64,000 nucleotides of DNA from Symbiodinium natans (GCA_905221605.1 CAJNDS010000312.1:15001-79000); one strand, 5' to 3'. Positions 24,381 to 37,061 are shown, counted from the first letter of the stretch. The notes: generated by a model from the sequence alone, not told the origin. Made by a program: numbers and translations.

Positions 24381-24501
24381 CAGCTTGAAAATTAAGTATT
24401 TCTGAGGAGGCTGCTGCGGGAAATTAGATAAATAATGCAACTACGAGTAGGTGCAACAAATTATTTTACTTCGAACATCCCCACCCTCTCAGGGTAGAAA
24501 T

Positions 24502-24576
24502 ACTCTGGGGCTGGGCACTCCAGGCACACTGTGGGGCTGGGCACTCCAGGGACACTCTGGGGTTGGGTACTCCCGG
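24502..24576. repeat. ~27-bp tandem repeat, three copies
   Basis: Three head-to-tail units of CTCTGGGGCTGGGCACTCC type are present, the third diverged. Confidence 0.85.
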
Positions 24577-24945
24577 GATGAGCGAGGAGTAGACCGGGCG
24601 AGGAGAAGAGTTGAGTTTAAAAGGGGGGAACAATCGAATGTGAAATCAGCAGTTGAGGCAATGGCAGCAGCAACGTTATACCCAGGCACACTCTGAAGCC
24701 AATGTGATCTCCTCGCCGCGGGGGGCGAAGCAGGACCGCAGGCGCACGGGATCCTCACAAAGGAAGAGGATGCCAAGAGGCAACTGCTGTGACTAAATCG
24801 GCAATGTGGGTTGAGGCGTGTTGTAGCCAGGGGAATCGGCGCGAGGCAAGGCACAAACTCAGTCCAAAATGTCCGTCCTTGTGCAGGACGTTCAGCAGAT
24901 GTTCAATGCCAGCTGCCTTTCCAGAGTGCGACTCTCGGATCGAAC

Positions 24946-25229
24946 CTCTAACAGCCTTTGCAGTGAGGCTCGCTGCCTTGTTGTGCTCCAGCCGCAACCA
25001 GCATGGAATCGCCTCCAAGAGTGTTCTGGGCTGCCAGGAAAATCAGGAATCACGCACTCACGATCATTGAGCCACCTTAACTTTGCCAGTGAAGCTCCAA
25101 AAGCAGCGGTGTTGCCTCGTCCAAGTGCTCCACTGACCTCGGATACGCCTCGTGGGGATGGCGGGCGAGAGCAATCAGCAGCTTCGCCACGCCACGGTGT
25201 CCAATCTGGTTGTGAGACAAGTGTATCTC
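24946..25229 (-). CDS. leucine-rich-repeat protein, two exons
   Basis: Exon one (about 25087-25229) follows GAAAG|G and reads EIHLSHNQIGHRGVAKLL, an LRR consensus of the ribonuclease-inhibitor type (L.LSHN.IG..G...LL). It continues through HEAYPR to TPLLLELH. Exon two (24946-25030) follows TGGCAG, contains PCWLRLEHNKA and ends at a GTTCGA donor. The pair HLSHN...G...LL...YP followed by P.WLRLEHN is a pattern I associate with LRR proteins of dinoflagellates, which supports the taxonomic call. This is from memory, not a search. LRRs usually bind protein partners. The exon one end is uncertain (GC or GA donor), and the remaining repeats were not found. Confidence 0.6.
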
Positions 25230-25268
25230 CTTTCAGATGGGCTCGCATGGGCTCAGACGGCATGTGCT

Positions 25269-25325
25269 CAGAATACCCCCAGAATACCCTCAGAATACCC
25301 TCAATGACCCTCAATGCCCCTCAAT
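25269..25325. repeat. short tandem repeat, AGAATACCCTC / TCAATGCCCC
   Basis: Three 11-nt AGAATACCCYC units are followed by three TCAATGMCCC units. It sits just upstream (on the minus strand) of the LRR exon. Confidence 0.85.
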
Positions 25326-26876
25326 GCTCACAATGCATGATGCAATGGATCCTCGCAAGCTCCAGGCTGCTGCCAGAGCCAGGCAGCGAGCGCAGCGGCA
25401 GAAGTGTCGCCAAGCTAGGCATTTGCAAAAGAAGGGGCTTCCGGGTGTTCGAGCTTGGGTGCAGCAAGGCACGGAGCGGTCTGAACAGCCTGCCATGCCT
25501 TCAACATGCTTCAACATAGATTGGATTGCGTTGGCGCAGTTAGACCCACAGAACACGACGGGTAACAGTTCCAAGGTGCGGTTGGAGTGGAAGGGCCCGA
25601 CATCTCCCAAGAGCCCCCAGCACACACCAGGACCCCTTGGACACCTTGCCGATATTCGCCTCGGCCGGCTCCTATGGGCCTTGATTGTCCCCCGCCGTGC
25701 GCACGCCCCCTACTCTTGAGGCGTTGGGCGATGTGTTGTTGCACCAGCCTCATGCTCAACTCGTGGCCAGGCTTGTGCTGCTGAAGAGCTACAGTGTAGT
25801 CTATACGGACTTGTACGTTTAGCTTGTACCCTGCTACTGGTAGTACAAGCGGGTAGGTTAAGTCACATCTTTGCGTGTGAAGTCACATCTGCCCAGTGAC
25901 ACGCGGCTGCGAGCGAAGTCACATCATCCCGCGTAAAGTCGCATCACAGAGACGTACGTTGAAGCCTTTCCCCCTATGTGCACGCGCCGCACGCGCGTGT
26001 TCTCGACACATATGCAAAATACGCATTTGTCACCGCACGCTTGGGAGGGGAGCACATTTTTGTCAGCGTGAATGAGATTTCTGCTTGGGGGTGCAAGTGG
26101 GTTCTGACCAATCTTGGAATTCGCGAATCCCCAGTGTGCACGCGCCCGAGATACGACTTTACACAAGAAGATACGACTTAACCTACCCGCTTGTAGCAAT
26201 GAGGTTTGGAGATGTTTGGAGCAACAGGAGTCTGTCGACATGTCGCCGCTGAGGGTGCGACGTTGTTCTTGAACAGCTTGACAACCCGCAAACAGGAGCC
26301 TTGCAGCATTGATGGCATTGAAGCTTCAGGAATGAATTGCATCATGTAGGCGCAAAGCTTTTGAGGAAGTGGGCTGGTGTCCGTCTCGCAGATCATGACA
26401 GGTAGCCGGCGAAGCTTTTGTGTTACTTGTACGGCTTTCAAGCAGGTGGTCTAGCAGCTAGACTACGTACCAGATTGGATGATGCCCTGCAACAGCACCC
26501 GAAATGGGATGGCAAAATGCCCCAGGCCTACAACACAGTGCGACATTGCTAGGCGCAGCAAACCATCAACTAGGGATCGAGGCCACGAAAGCTGCAATTC
26601 GCTTTTTGTGTTCGCTCGCTTGTGGGGTTTATATATTGTAAAGCTGAATGAAGGTTAAGGTATCGGTGCCGAAAGAGGAACTCAGCGAAGGGGCTAGTCG
26701 GGCTTGTGTCCCAAACAAAAACCGTCTGCACGCGTTTTAGAAAGTTTTGGATGCTGCGAGAGCAACTCGAAGATTGTGACGTGTCAGGGTGAACCTGAGA
26801 TAACCTCATAAGAAATGGCAAAGGGCCATATGGGGCCATGTGGGGGGCTAGATCGTGCCCTCTTGAGGGAGGACAG

Positions 26877-27746
26877 TCATGTGTGACCCGCCAAAAAAAT
26901 GTTACAAACAGCCGCAAATCTCCAAGGAGCGAGCTTGAAACGACAACGTATGACTCCGTAAGGCTCACGTCCATCTAAAAGGCACGATGTGGCAGCTGGT
27001 CCTCCCAGCACAACCCACACCCAGCTTTCCCCTCGCGAGGTTCTGAAAGCACCGATTGCATCCGGGAAGCGCCCCTTGCGAGTGGAAAGCTGTCTGCGCA
27101 ATGTATCCTGATCAGGTCCCCGAAAAAGGAGCTGAAGGGAGAGCAGCGTTCGGCGGGGTCTTCCCTCAATCTCACTCCTGCTACCCCTTGGAAGCCCACC
27201 ATAAAAGGGACCCAAAAACTGCACGGTATCGTGAGGACCCACCTCACGTGCTTGCGACTTCGAGGATATGCAGCTTGGACTGGGATTCAGAGTTGAGGAA
27301 CGTGGGAAACAGCCCAAAGATAGGGAGCCACAACCTAGATGGAAAATCGCGGTTTGCGTGCTCACGGTGCTCACACACCTCGCCTGTCCGATCCAAATGA
27401 GCGCAATCCTGCACAAAGCCAAAGCCTCAAGAAGGAAGCCCGAAACAGAACCTCCATAGCCGTTCAACACAAGCTGTCGAGGAACGAGGATCCATGCCGC
27501 CGCCTCATCACTGAGGGCGCATTCCGCTGCATCCAACCTTTTAAAGGAAACGACAGCGAAACGGGCAGTATTCATGCGCCTGTTTCGCCAGCTGCCTTTA
27601 TGCAGAAGGACATCCTGCCACACGTAGGAAGACAGCCTGTGCTCGCCAAAAAACGCCCAAGAGACTACATCACTAGGCAATCCTTTTGACTGCTTTAAGA
27701 AATTAAAGGAACTCTTAATTGCTCGCACAACCAAGCGAGCCATCAT
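26877..27746 (-). CDS. hypothetical 289-codon unspliced ORF
   Basis: The frame is open for 289 codons from ATG at 27746, which is long for chance at this base composition. Near the middle it has a hydrophobic stretch (GFLLEALALCRIALIWIG). The second half is Arg/Gly/Ser-rich. No family is recognised. In a genome where other genes are cut into small exons, an intronless frame suggests a retrocopy or a retroelement fragment. The plus strand of the same DNA also has a frame with a hydrophobic stretch (WKIAVCVLTVLTHLACPI), so the coding strand is not certain. Confidence 0.35.
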   Translation of the reverse strand: MMARLVVRAIKSSFNFLKQSKGLPSDVVSWAFFGEHRLSSYVWQDVLLHKGSWRNRRMNTARFAVVSFKRLDAAECALSDEAAAWILVPRQLVLNGYGGSVSGFLLEALALCRIALIWIGQARCVSTVSTQTAIFHLGCGSLSLGCFPRSSTLNPSPSCISSKSQAREVGPHDTVQFLGPFYGGLPRGSRSEIEGRPRRTLLSLQLLFRGPDQDTLRRQLSTRKGRFPDAIGAFRTSRGESWVWVVLGGPAATSCLLDGREPYGVIRCRFKLAPWRFAAVCNIFLAGHT

Positions 27747-28104
27747 CTGCCCTTCGAAAAAAGTCCTTCTTCAGCGCTTGAACGGTAAATTTCAACCGGA
27801 AGTGTGCTTCGGCCATGGAATCAAGTGAAAAGCTTTTGAATGAAAGAGCCGTGCTCGAGTCGAGTGTTGACATCGCAGTCCACATTAGGCAAGTTTGGCT
27901 TCGGGCATGTACTTTGGAGTCATTTCTTCACCGTTGACGCCCAGTTGTTAAGCCGAGTCTTACACTTTCCAGGTGGGAAAACCTAGTCCAAGCTCAGGAA
28001 AGCTTATTCCTTTCAGCATTCTTCAATCCGAAATTGAACATCTCAGGCCTTGGAGAGCCCCTTGCAAGGCCCACGGTCCATAAGTCCTGAAGGGCATCCT
28101 ACTT

Positions 28105-28268
28105 CTAAACTTTGTATAACCCATTATCACCCAGTACTGCCGTGCTCTGTCCAGGCGGCTCGACTTGCAGGTCCAGCTCGTTGTCCAGACGGCACAAGAA
28201 TGCGCGCAGGGCCGCGAGCAGCGAGGGCACTTCCCCCTCAGCTTGGAGGAACATTTGGTGGCGTCTTT
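28105..28268 (-). CDS. exon of an unknown protein, possibly terminal
   Basis: The exon follows a CATTAG acceptor and reads RRHQMFLQAEGEVPSLLAAL, then RAFLCRLDNELDLQVEPP. It may run to a TAG stop at 28105-28107, or exit earlier at a GTGATA donor. The pattern is helical and amphipathic. The plus strand is also open here but reads less naturally. No family is recognised. Confidence 0.45.
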
Positions 28269-28279
28269 CTAATGGGATT

Positions 28280-31200
28280 CCAGGATAGCGGGCTCTGGGA
28301 TCGTAGGTGCTGGTTGAGAAAGCGAGATGGTTCAGTGTGCTGATCTTTCAAGTTAAGGTGGCCGTGGGCTGCCCTGCTGTCCTTCTGTACAGCTTAACAT
28401 GAAACTGAATTGTCCCGAAGACAAGCAGCATTGCACAACCCAGATGAGCGCAAACCAAGTGAAAGGGATGCGTAGCTATAGGTGTGCTCCAGAACCTCGG
28501 TGAACGATGCTTTGAAACTGCAACTTGCGAGTCGGGGATTCAGGAGCATGTCAGGAGGACTCTGATGGCAGGTGTAAAAAGGTCAGAGATGCTAATGTGG
28601 TCACACGCATCTGAAAGTGCGGCAGCGACTCGCTTTGAACAGTCTGTGCGACTCTCCGACATGATTTTTTGATAAACTAGGCGCTCCTCTCTAGCATTGG
28701 AAGCTGCAAGTCTGTGCCGGGAGACAAAGTACCGGTCCCACCAGGCCATGTTCCATGGCTCGGAGCTTTGCCAGTTCCATCTTGCTTGGTTTCGTGAAGG
28801 TAGGCTTTCTTCAGATTTTAGGAGGGGTTAGGGCTTGGCCTTGTGCTTAGCCTTGTGCGGCTGCGCAGAGTTGAGGTCTGGCGCTGGCTTGTCTCCGGGT
28901 TTGGGGGTACTCTCATCTTCCTTTATGATGCGTGATTCTGCGTGCTCTTGAAGGCCCATGCCCGAAGAAACGCTGCCCAGGCTCACAGGGCTGAGGGGGC
29001 TTCTTGGGCTTCCTGGGCTTCCTGGGCTTCCGGTCAGTATCAGGTCACGGTTCATTCAAGCTGCAAGCTGTTCATTCACAGTGTTTTCGGGTTGCTTATT
29101 TAGGCTCAACCTCAAAGACTGATCTGCTCAAGCTGCTTCTTTTTGCCTCTAGACATCACTTTTGCACTCTACAGTCATACGGAATCCCTGAATCTTTAAT
29201 GACTAAGTAGGGTTTAGGGTGCTCTGCGGGATGCTCTGCAGGCGATTTCTCTTAGAGAAATTGTCTTAAAGCAGGGGTGCTTATCTCATGAAGGCCCCGC
29301 TGAGAGAAGGCCTCTGACTTCGAAAACTGAACCCAAAACAGCCACGGGTGGATGAAATAACACACACACACACCCGCCTGCGTGCGCGCGCGCGCCCCGA
29401 GAGAGAGAAGCGGGGTTCCGGTAAGGCATCGGATTTCGTCAGTCTTTCAGTCCTTGCCCGGCCTTCTGGCAGCCAAAGCCACTGCAGGCTCGAGGCCTGC
29501 ACTCCACAGCGTGCTGCCAGCCAGGACAGGTACCTCACTCTCACATGGCAGTTCTTCAGTTGCAGTTCCTACGAGTAGTATGGTTATCATCCGGCCAAAT
29601 GGCACGCGGAAGCAGGGGGGGGAGGTCATAATGTGACCTCCTTCACATTCTCAGTTCCGGGCGATTTGCAGGCGCCCTGGTTGGGGCATTGGAGGCCTTC
29701 ATCCTGCATGAAGAGTGCCGCCAAGACAATGCCTCATGGACCTATGGACCACATCAATGACATTCTGTGGCGTCAGATACAACTTTGGTGCGACTTAGTC
29801 GACCCTAGCCTCACTACACCAACAACTCCACTTGATCAGCCTCCTGGGTGCATCGGCAGTTGACCTGGCAAGTTGGATAAGGAGAGGTAGCAACACGAGC
29901 TCCTGCCAGCCTGTACGGAGGTGCTGTACCGTGCAGAATGGGAGAATGCCCAGTATGCTGCATGAACACTGAAGCGTATTGGCAGAGAGTCATTGAAAAA
30001 ACCCTCGTCAAAAGCTGCAGGATAGGTGCTTCTGCAAAAGCTGCCTTGCAGTCTTGCAGTGCAACCTACTAGTCAAAACAGGTACAGTTGAAGTATAGTT
30101 GGTTAGATGGTCCTGGTAAGGAATGTGGTTTCAACCATACTGCGACCTATGGTGTTCTCACAGATGTGCCCATGCAACCAGGACACAATCAGTGAGCATC
30201 ACGACTATTTTTCTCATGGCTGCATGCACTTCTACAGTATCAGGGCACTCCGTTGTGGATCCATTTGTCAGGGTGCTCCTGATTCCATGCACCGGATAAG
30301 GTGACCAGACTTCTTGCCGGATATGGATGTGACTGACCGTGGCGCCGAAGATCTGTCCCTCGGGCCATGCACCCTAACCCCAAATTCTGTGGACATGCCT
30401 CCCAACCCCTATAAAAACCTGAGCACCCTACAAAAATCTGGCATTCAACGAAGATCTGCAGCCGTGTTCAGCGCTTTGGTGCCTGTTCGGTGGAGGTCCT
30501 AAACCCTCACCAGGAGCTGGCACAACCCTTCAAGATTGGACAGAGCAAGGTGACGTGAGAGAAAGAAATTTGCTTGCATAGCTTTTCCTCACTGCTGGAA
30601 GCCTTTCTACTCAGTCGTCACCGTGCTGCAGAACACTTTTCAAATCGATACGGGCTCAGATGTGTCTCACTCCTCTTGGGACCCCTTTGGATACCCTATG
30701 CTCAGGGACATTCACTCAGCCTGAGACGCATCCACTGAGAGCCGCTCACATGGCACGCGGTGCTTGGCAATGGAGACAAGAACAGAGTGAAGGTTCACAG
30801 TTCACCATGCCTATCGCAGGGTAGCACAAGGCTGTGTTTCCCTCCCATCGGAGGAGGAGGGTGCGAGCACAGGGTGTATGAGGGTGTTGGAAGTCTGCGA
30901 AAAAGGGGCTAGAAAGGTTAAGAGAGAATGTGTACTGTGAGGTGTGTACACATACCCACTGGCAAACACACCCATAAGTGTGTACTGTGTTGCACATGTA
31001 GTAGATTACAAACATGTACTTGTAAAACATGCTGTAAATGTTTGACTTTATGTACAGTAAAGATTGTGTGCACCGAACACAAAACAAAAACACATGCCAG
31101 CATATTATCAATGAACAAACATGATAATGCACATTGTACTATACACATAGATACTGCCCATGTTACATATACTACCCAAAGAACATACAATATGTGAAAA

Positions 31201-32270
31201 CAGAAACATCGAATATGCATTGCCACCTTTATATATGCACACAAATTATGTACAAACACATGATTGTATGTTCTAGTGATCCGAGAACTATAATGAAAGT
31301 ATGCTATAGCTATGCTGTACAACCATGCATTCGGAAGCATTTCTTCATGACGTCATGATGTTCGTCCTTCCCTTCTTTCCTTCCTTCCTTGCGTCCTTCC
31401 TTCACAAGAAGTTGACCGAAACCAATGACAAGAAAACATCGGTTTAAATCAAAAATCCCTCTTACTAATAGTCGAATTCGCTCCAAAAGTTCACTGAAGC
31501 TCCTAATGAAAAGCTTCGAAGCCAGAAACGACAACTTCCTCGGCGAGCCCCATGCCCCCCCCCCCCCATTGGCAGTGGACAAGGTTGGGGATGCTATTCT
31601 GTGCCGTGTTGCGTCGTGTTACGCACCGCCGCATGGATATGGCTAAGAGTAGGACACAAGTTCATGGTTCATCTCTCCAATGCCTCACAACATCTGGGAA
31701 GGCCTGTTAAGCCCTCACCGCTAAACCGCTAATTTCCCAATGGAGGTAGTGGTGAAGACACTGGTCTCACTGGTGCTTGTCACGCCCGAGGCTGATGTTC
31801 TCCTATACTTCTAGAAGCCCTGAGCCACACAAACATAAATCTGAGTACTTGTTACCTTGTTCAAGCATAGCAGAGCATACAGAAGTCGGTGCAGTGATGC
31901 CAGCTGCATGCCGCTCCGTCAACAACGGTAAGCACCGCCCTCACCAGGGATCTGTTCCACTGGAGCTTCACATTAACGTTGAACCGAGACTGCGCGTCCC
32001 GGGCAAACGGTGATGTACCTGCAGGTGCTCGTGCGCACGATTGCAGTTACCCACCAGCTAGAAGGTCACCAATAGTTAAGAGACATCATTCTGGAGGAGT
32101 GAAGCAGGATGCCGACACCTGCAGCCTACAGCTGCAGCAAAGACAATGCATTGTTTCGCAGCTGCTGTCACAGAGACCGCAGCATCCCATCAGGAGTGAA
32201 ATGTGAGCCTTAATGGCACTGCATCATCGTGGGTTGACGCACCTTGGGCAAGGTGCTGCTGGGAGTCACA
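28280..32270. other. mostly non-coding; simple repeats and a TGTACA-rich AT stretch
   Basis: There is (AC)n/(GC)n/(GA)n DNA at 29359-29410. The stretch 30900-31320 is AT-rich with many TGTACA, ACACAT and TTATG words, and it keeps an ORF of up to 140 codons open by composition only. A (CCTT)n tract lies at 31368-31400 and a C-run at 31556-31567. I found no phase-consistent exon chain. Confidence 0.45.
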
Positions 32271-32272
32271 GC

Positions 32273-32436
32273 CTTTTTGGAAATGTCGGAAAGCAGAAGA
32301 CAAAACTTCTTGAAGCGAGCGCCGATTGCCGACAAGGGGCATGACCGAAGAGAGGCTTTGTGAGAAACTTTGCCAGGACCAAGTTCCCTGCTCCGAGGTC
32401 CTTCCAGCCTTTGCGTCGTCCAGGTGCTTTTGAAGC
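32273..32436 (-). CDS. exon of an unknown protein
   Basis: After a GCGAAG|G acceptor the frame reads LQKHLDDAKAGRTSEQGTWS and ends SSAFRHFQK at a GC donor (AAAAG|GCTGTG). A second minus frame is also open but more Arg/Ala-biased. It lies just downstream of the coiled-coil gene and could be part of it. No family is recognised. Confidence 0.4.
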
Positions 32437-33052
32437 CTTCGCAAAAACACGCCGATTGAATGGAGCTTTCACCATAACCGCCTTGTCCACTGCCAACTTT
32501 CTATCATTGTTCTTCTTCTTCATATGCTCTATCACAGAAAAACACCTAAAACTCACAGCATGTCCATTTGCCACGGAAGGGCTGGTCGCGCTCCGCACGT
32601 AGCTGCCCGATCGTGTGGAGGTGCTTTGCGCTTCCTCTTGGCCGCTCTTACAATTTTCCCTTCCCACTAGTTCACTTGAACATGGCATCGCAATGTACCT
32701 GACTCAGGAAGGTGGCTTGCCTAGACGCAGGAGAAAAACAAACGGCCCTGCAGCATGAGCGGAGCCACCGTGCACCAGGCTGTGTGCTCTTTCTCTACTT
32801 ACAAATCCGCAGCAGGCCCCTCGACAAGCAAACTTTGTACCAGAGCATAGTCCGTCTTGGTGGCCTTGTTGGGCAGTGTCCAGCTGTTGCTGTAGCTGCT
32901 CTTGATTTTCACGGAGTTCGTGGAGTCCACTCTGTGCAGACCTGCAGATGCTGCACCTCTTGGAAACAAAGCCGGCTAATCAGTCATGTTGAGTTCAGCT
33001 TGGGGTTATGTGTGATATGGGGTTGGTGACTGAACCCATCATCCTTCTAGAC

Positions 33053-36000
33053 TTTGGAGTTTCGACACAGACCGCCTCGACTCCTGAAGTTCTGCCTGCA
33101 GTCGCTGGTTCTCCTGACAGTTGTGACAATGGCGGTTTAGATGCTGCACGCGTGACTCATCTCCCGGTCTCCTCCACTCGTTCCATGAGCTCTTTGCCCA
33201 GCCGCTGCGTCTCAGCAGAGCTCCTTGCCACCGTGAGGGAGAAAGGAGCATATACGCAACACCTACTTACTTGCTCGACGGTGCATGAAGACGGCTCAAA
33301 CGGCTTACCGATGGCTACCGGTATCTTAACTCCGAGATCGACAGACTGGGGGACGTGAGCCCACATGGAAACGGGACCCACCGCGCCCTTGTGTTATTTA
33401 CGCCTGGCCTGTTTGGTTTTGGCTTCTCGGCGCCTCACTGTCTGGACTCTGCATGGCGATGGTCGCAAGGGGTTGCATCATCGACCCTTTGTGTTTCTCA
33501 CCGGGGTTCCCCATTTTCTCAACTTGGGAAGCGAAGGTTGGCGACCTTGAAACATCACTCGTGACATTGTGCGGGATGGCACATAACCGGCATCCTCGCG
33601 TCGCGTGGGAGTGTGATGTGCTGTGTTGAGCTTAGGCGACAAAGTTTCAAGAATTGTGCAAGAATGTGCAAGACCAAGCAGCAGCCAATGTTTCGGGCAA
33701 GCGGCTGCTTCTTGTGAAGCTCAAGCTCCTGGTGTCAACACCCATGAATGCACCCAAAGAAGCTCAATACGCCGCGAATGATATGCTGAACATGCGCAAA
33801 GCAAGCATGCATCAAAAGGGACCGGACGTTCTGAGCAATGAGCGCCTGAGAAGGCTTCCTACTGGAAAGGTGACCGGCAGCTCCTGCTGGACCTTGTCGA
33901 AGCCCTCCCGCGATCGCTGGAGCTCCTGTTGACCCGACACAAAGGTTGGGGATGTGTGGAAGTTTTGTGATAGCACTGGGCAGGACCCTGCTAACTGTCC
34001 AAAGCCGTTGGGAGAAACCTGGAACTGCCCGACCATTGACTTGATATGAAGCTGTAGAATCCGAAGCACGCTGGTGCAAACGATTCTCATGATTCTAGTG
34101 CGGTCTTGCCTTCACTTCGACCCACCAAAGATCGCTCCTTTGTCAAATGCCGCTTCTCCTCCTCCATCTTCACGGTCTCGGCCTGTGCCTTCCTCGGAGA
34201 GCAGCAAAGGCTCCCAACTCAAGGGGTCGAGGAAATCAGCGATCAACTTGTGGTATGTCGACTCAAGCAGAGCTTCCCGAAGACGTAAGATGCCCTAATG
34301 AGCTACCTACATTGCCACATTGTCCCATTCGGGTGTCACACCGACTGTAGAACTGACGAACTCCAGTTTGGGAGAGTCCCTCGTTTTGCTCGGTTTGTTG
34401 TGTCCGGCTTGGGCAAAATAAGAAGACCACTAGAACTAGTAGGTAATATAACGGTAATAGTGACCATAAAAGCAATGGCAGAGAGATGCTTATAATTACC
34501 GTTGTAGCCATAATGATAACAGTAATAACGGGTAATGTTCAGAGTAGCAGTAATGGAGACAGGAAGGTAAGAATAAGAGCAAAAAACATTAAAGGAAATC
34601 ACAACAGCAGTAGTAAAAACAATAATGGTAATAATATCACAAAAAATTGCAATCATGATTGCAACACTAGTAGAAATAACAATATACTTAAACAATATTA
34701 ATACTGTTCGTCACAGGAATCGTAATTGTAACAAAAAGTGCCATGGGAATAGACAGAACAAAACAGTGACAATAATCACGAATCAGAAAGTATTCTTTAA
34801 TTATCATCATGGTGTTCATAATCGCAATATGTATGCTGAGGCCACAATCATCTCGTCCCTCCTCAACTCTTCTCAATGCTGTTGTTCAGAGTCGACAATA
34901 TGCGGCTGAAGTCTCTCCTCGCGGGCAACAGCTTGCTCCGTAGCGTTGCAGTTGTGTAGCCTCGGCCGTCATAGTGGAGTGCTTCACTCGCACAGTTGGA
35001 ACCTGCAACCTGACCACGATGGCTGCCGATGTTTGCCGGGTCGCTCTTTTTGCTGGTTGGACTCCTGCGGCGAGCCGGACGATGCTCGACCAATCTCGCA
35101 GATTACACCGTTGTACCCGTGCCATCCCATGCTTCTAGTTTCTTACGGGACCCGGACGACTTGACCCAATTCAGGATCCCACCGCGCACCCCCGAACAGT
35201 CGGTGTGTCCTGAATAGCCCAGCGCCAATCTGACTTTATTCAGGGGGCCCTCCTAAACCAGGTGCAACATTAGAAGGTGCTAGAATGGCTGCGTAGGTCC
35301 TTCAGCTGTGTCAGCTCGGCTCGGGCAACGAGTAGCTCCTTCAAGGCTGGGCGGGGGCTTCATCAGCCTACTTTATGTTGGGTCGAGAAGTTGAGTAGCA
35401 TCTCGACTACGCGCTTCATGTTTGCAAGTTTTTGGCCTAGGCAACGTGAATCAAGTCCTGCTCCATCGCCGCCACTTTCTTCTCTGCATGCCTCTGGCCG
35501 GGTTCCCTAGTGGCCAAGACTGGCCCCGGGCAAGAGCTTCAATCGGATTCCCAACAATGTGGTTTTGCAAGATGCCTCAATACTTATTGCCAGCTTGGAG
35601 ACACTGGGCGGCATTACGCGGCATTCATTGGCCTCTGAAAACCGGCCTTGGGCCTCCATGCAGCCGCTAATGTAGCCAAGAAGCTCGGCACACAACGCAG
35701 CTGCATCTTTGGCACTGCTTTCGCTTTGCCTGCAGACATGAAGGCAAATCCCAGAAACCGAAGAGGTCAGAGCGGGCAACTTAGAACGGCTTAGATAACA
35801 AACTAGCGAAACTGCATCTACGAGCGGTCAGCCAAGATTTCAACATTCCTGCTTTGAAGCGGATTCGATCCGGAAATAAAAGAAAATCCGAGTCGTCGCC
35901 AACCCTGGCCCAACAAAAGCGAAGTGCAGACGGTCTACCAGTCTACCTCTTATCTTAACTTATCTATGCTGCAACTGCAGCTGGAGAAAACACGAGCGAA

Positions 36001-36679
36001 GTGTCAAAGCTCAGAATCACCATGAAGGCAGAACCTATCAGACCCGCAGGACATGACCCGCACAATCCTACTTCATCAACTCTGATCAGGGCTGCCGAGC
36101 CACAACTTCTCCTGGAGAACAGAAACCTCCTGTTGACCGAGGAGCGAAGAATAATTCAAGGAGGGAGGTGGGGCATGGTGGGGCCTGCACTTCGGGAAAG
36201 GCAAGGGCATGCTAGGTTCTCCGAAGCCGCACAGTCGCAACTGTCATTCGCAGTGAACATGAAGATGTCTTTGACGGCTTTTTACATACACGTATCTCCT
36301 GCAACAAACATTTCCACCAAGCCAAGCAAGCAAGGAGCAAAATCCCGCATAGCGAACATAATCGAAAAACCAAGTCCAATCAAGCCCGCTGATTCCTCCA
36401 AACATCTGCAAAACTTCCGGACACTCCTGCTGGAGCTTGGAGGCCGCCTGCTTTGTGGACTGCAGATCCTGCGAACGGCGAGGTCAGGAAAGTTGGCGCC
36501 TCAATGCGTTTGGCTTCACGAGGCTTCCGGATGCAGGTAGTTTTGTCAACTCAGGCTTCCTGTGGTTCAACCTCGCAAGCGTTCCTTGAACGGCTGCGTT
36601 TATTTTCACCAGAGCCCCTGCATCCTGCTCAAGGCGTTTGTTCAGTTGCTCCAGCTCGGAGACCTTCTCCTCCGCCTTC
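33053..36679 (-). CDS. long coiled-coil protein, multi-exon, partial
   Basis: A series of small minus-strand exons all encode heptad-rich helix. 36577-36679 starts KAEEKVSELEQLNKRLEQDA and ends at a GC donor. 36415-36468 is DLQSTKQAASKLQQECPE. 35618-35729 has SAKDAAALCAELLGYI. 35446-35493 is RHAEKKVAAMEQDLIH. 35372-35434 starts QKLANMKRVVEMLLNF. 35276-35338 starts ELLVARAELTQLKDLR. 34126-34188 is AQAETVKMEEEKRHLTKERS. 33875-33925 is ELQRSREGFDKVQQELP. 33163-33223 contains ETQRLGKELMERVEE, and 33053 to about 33172 contains NQRLQAELQESRRSVSKLQ. Several junctions match in phase. Two neighbouring pairs (near 35440 and 33172) are in shifted frames with no room for a normal intron. A structural role (cytoskeleton, centriole or scaffold) is only a guess. 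Confidence 0.65.
34430..34850. repeat. AT-rich low-complexity tract (AAT/AAC/ATA words)
   Basis: Degenerate trinucleotide-like words (GTAATA, ATAATG, AACAGTAAT) run for about 400 bp and keep short frames open on both strands. It lies inside the span of the coiled-coil gene and would be intronic. Confidence 0.7.
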
Positions 36680-36972
36680 CTGGGATTGAAAACTGAACAA
36701 AAATCTCACTGCTTTGCTCGGCTAGTCTCAGATTCAATGAGGTGTTGAGATGCTATGGCTATGGCTATGGGGCAATCTCGCGCTGCAAAAACCTCGAAAC
36801 TTTCGGCGATGTTCCTTCCTCACCCGCTGCATCGCCTGAGGCCAAGTGTCTCCCTGTTGAATGATGCTTCATCCCGCGCGTTGTTCATCTCAAGCCTGAG
36901 ATTCCGGGGCAATGTGGAGCAGAAAGGTAGATTCGGGTGGTTGGGCATCCTTGGGGGTTGTCTCTGATGCTG

Positions 36973-37061
36973 TCATGCTTTGATCATGCTTTGATCATGC
37001 TTTGGTCATGCTTTGGTCATGCTGTAGTCATGCTTGGTCATGCTTTGGTCATGCTTTGGCT
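36973..37061. repeat. tandem repeat TCATGCTTTGG, about eight copies
   Basis: Eight 9-11-nt units of TCATGCTTTGG/TCATGCTTTGA run head to tail in the short space between the stop of the gene ending at 37132 and the first exon found of the coiled-coil gene. Confidence 0.9.

Noticed and set aside
28156-28258. Plus-strand exon RLDLQVQLVVQTAQE
   Set aside because: The minus frame over the same bases is longer, better in composition, and agrees with the orientation of the other genes.
30918-31340. 140-codon minus ORF rich in His, Cys and Val
   Set aside because: It reflects TGTACA/ACACAT-type low-complexity DNA and has no coding pattern.
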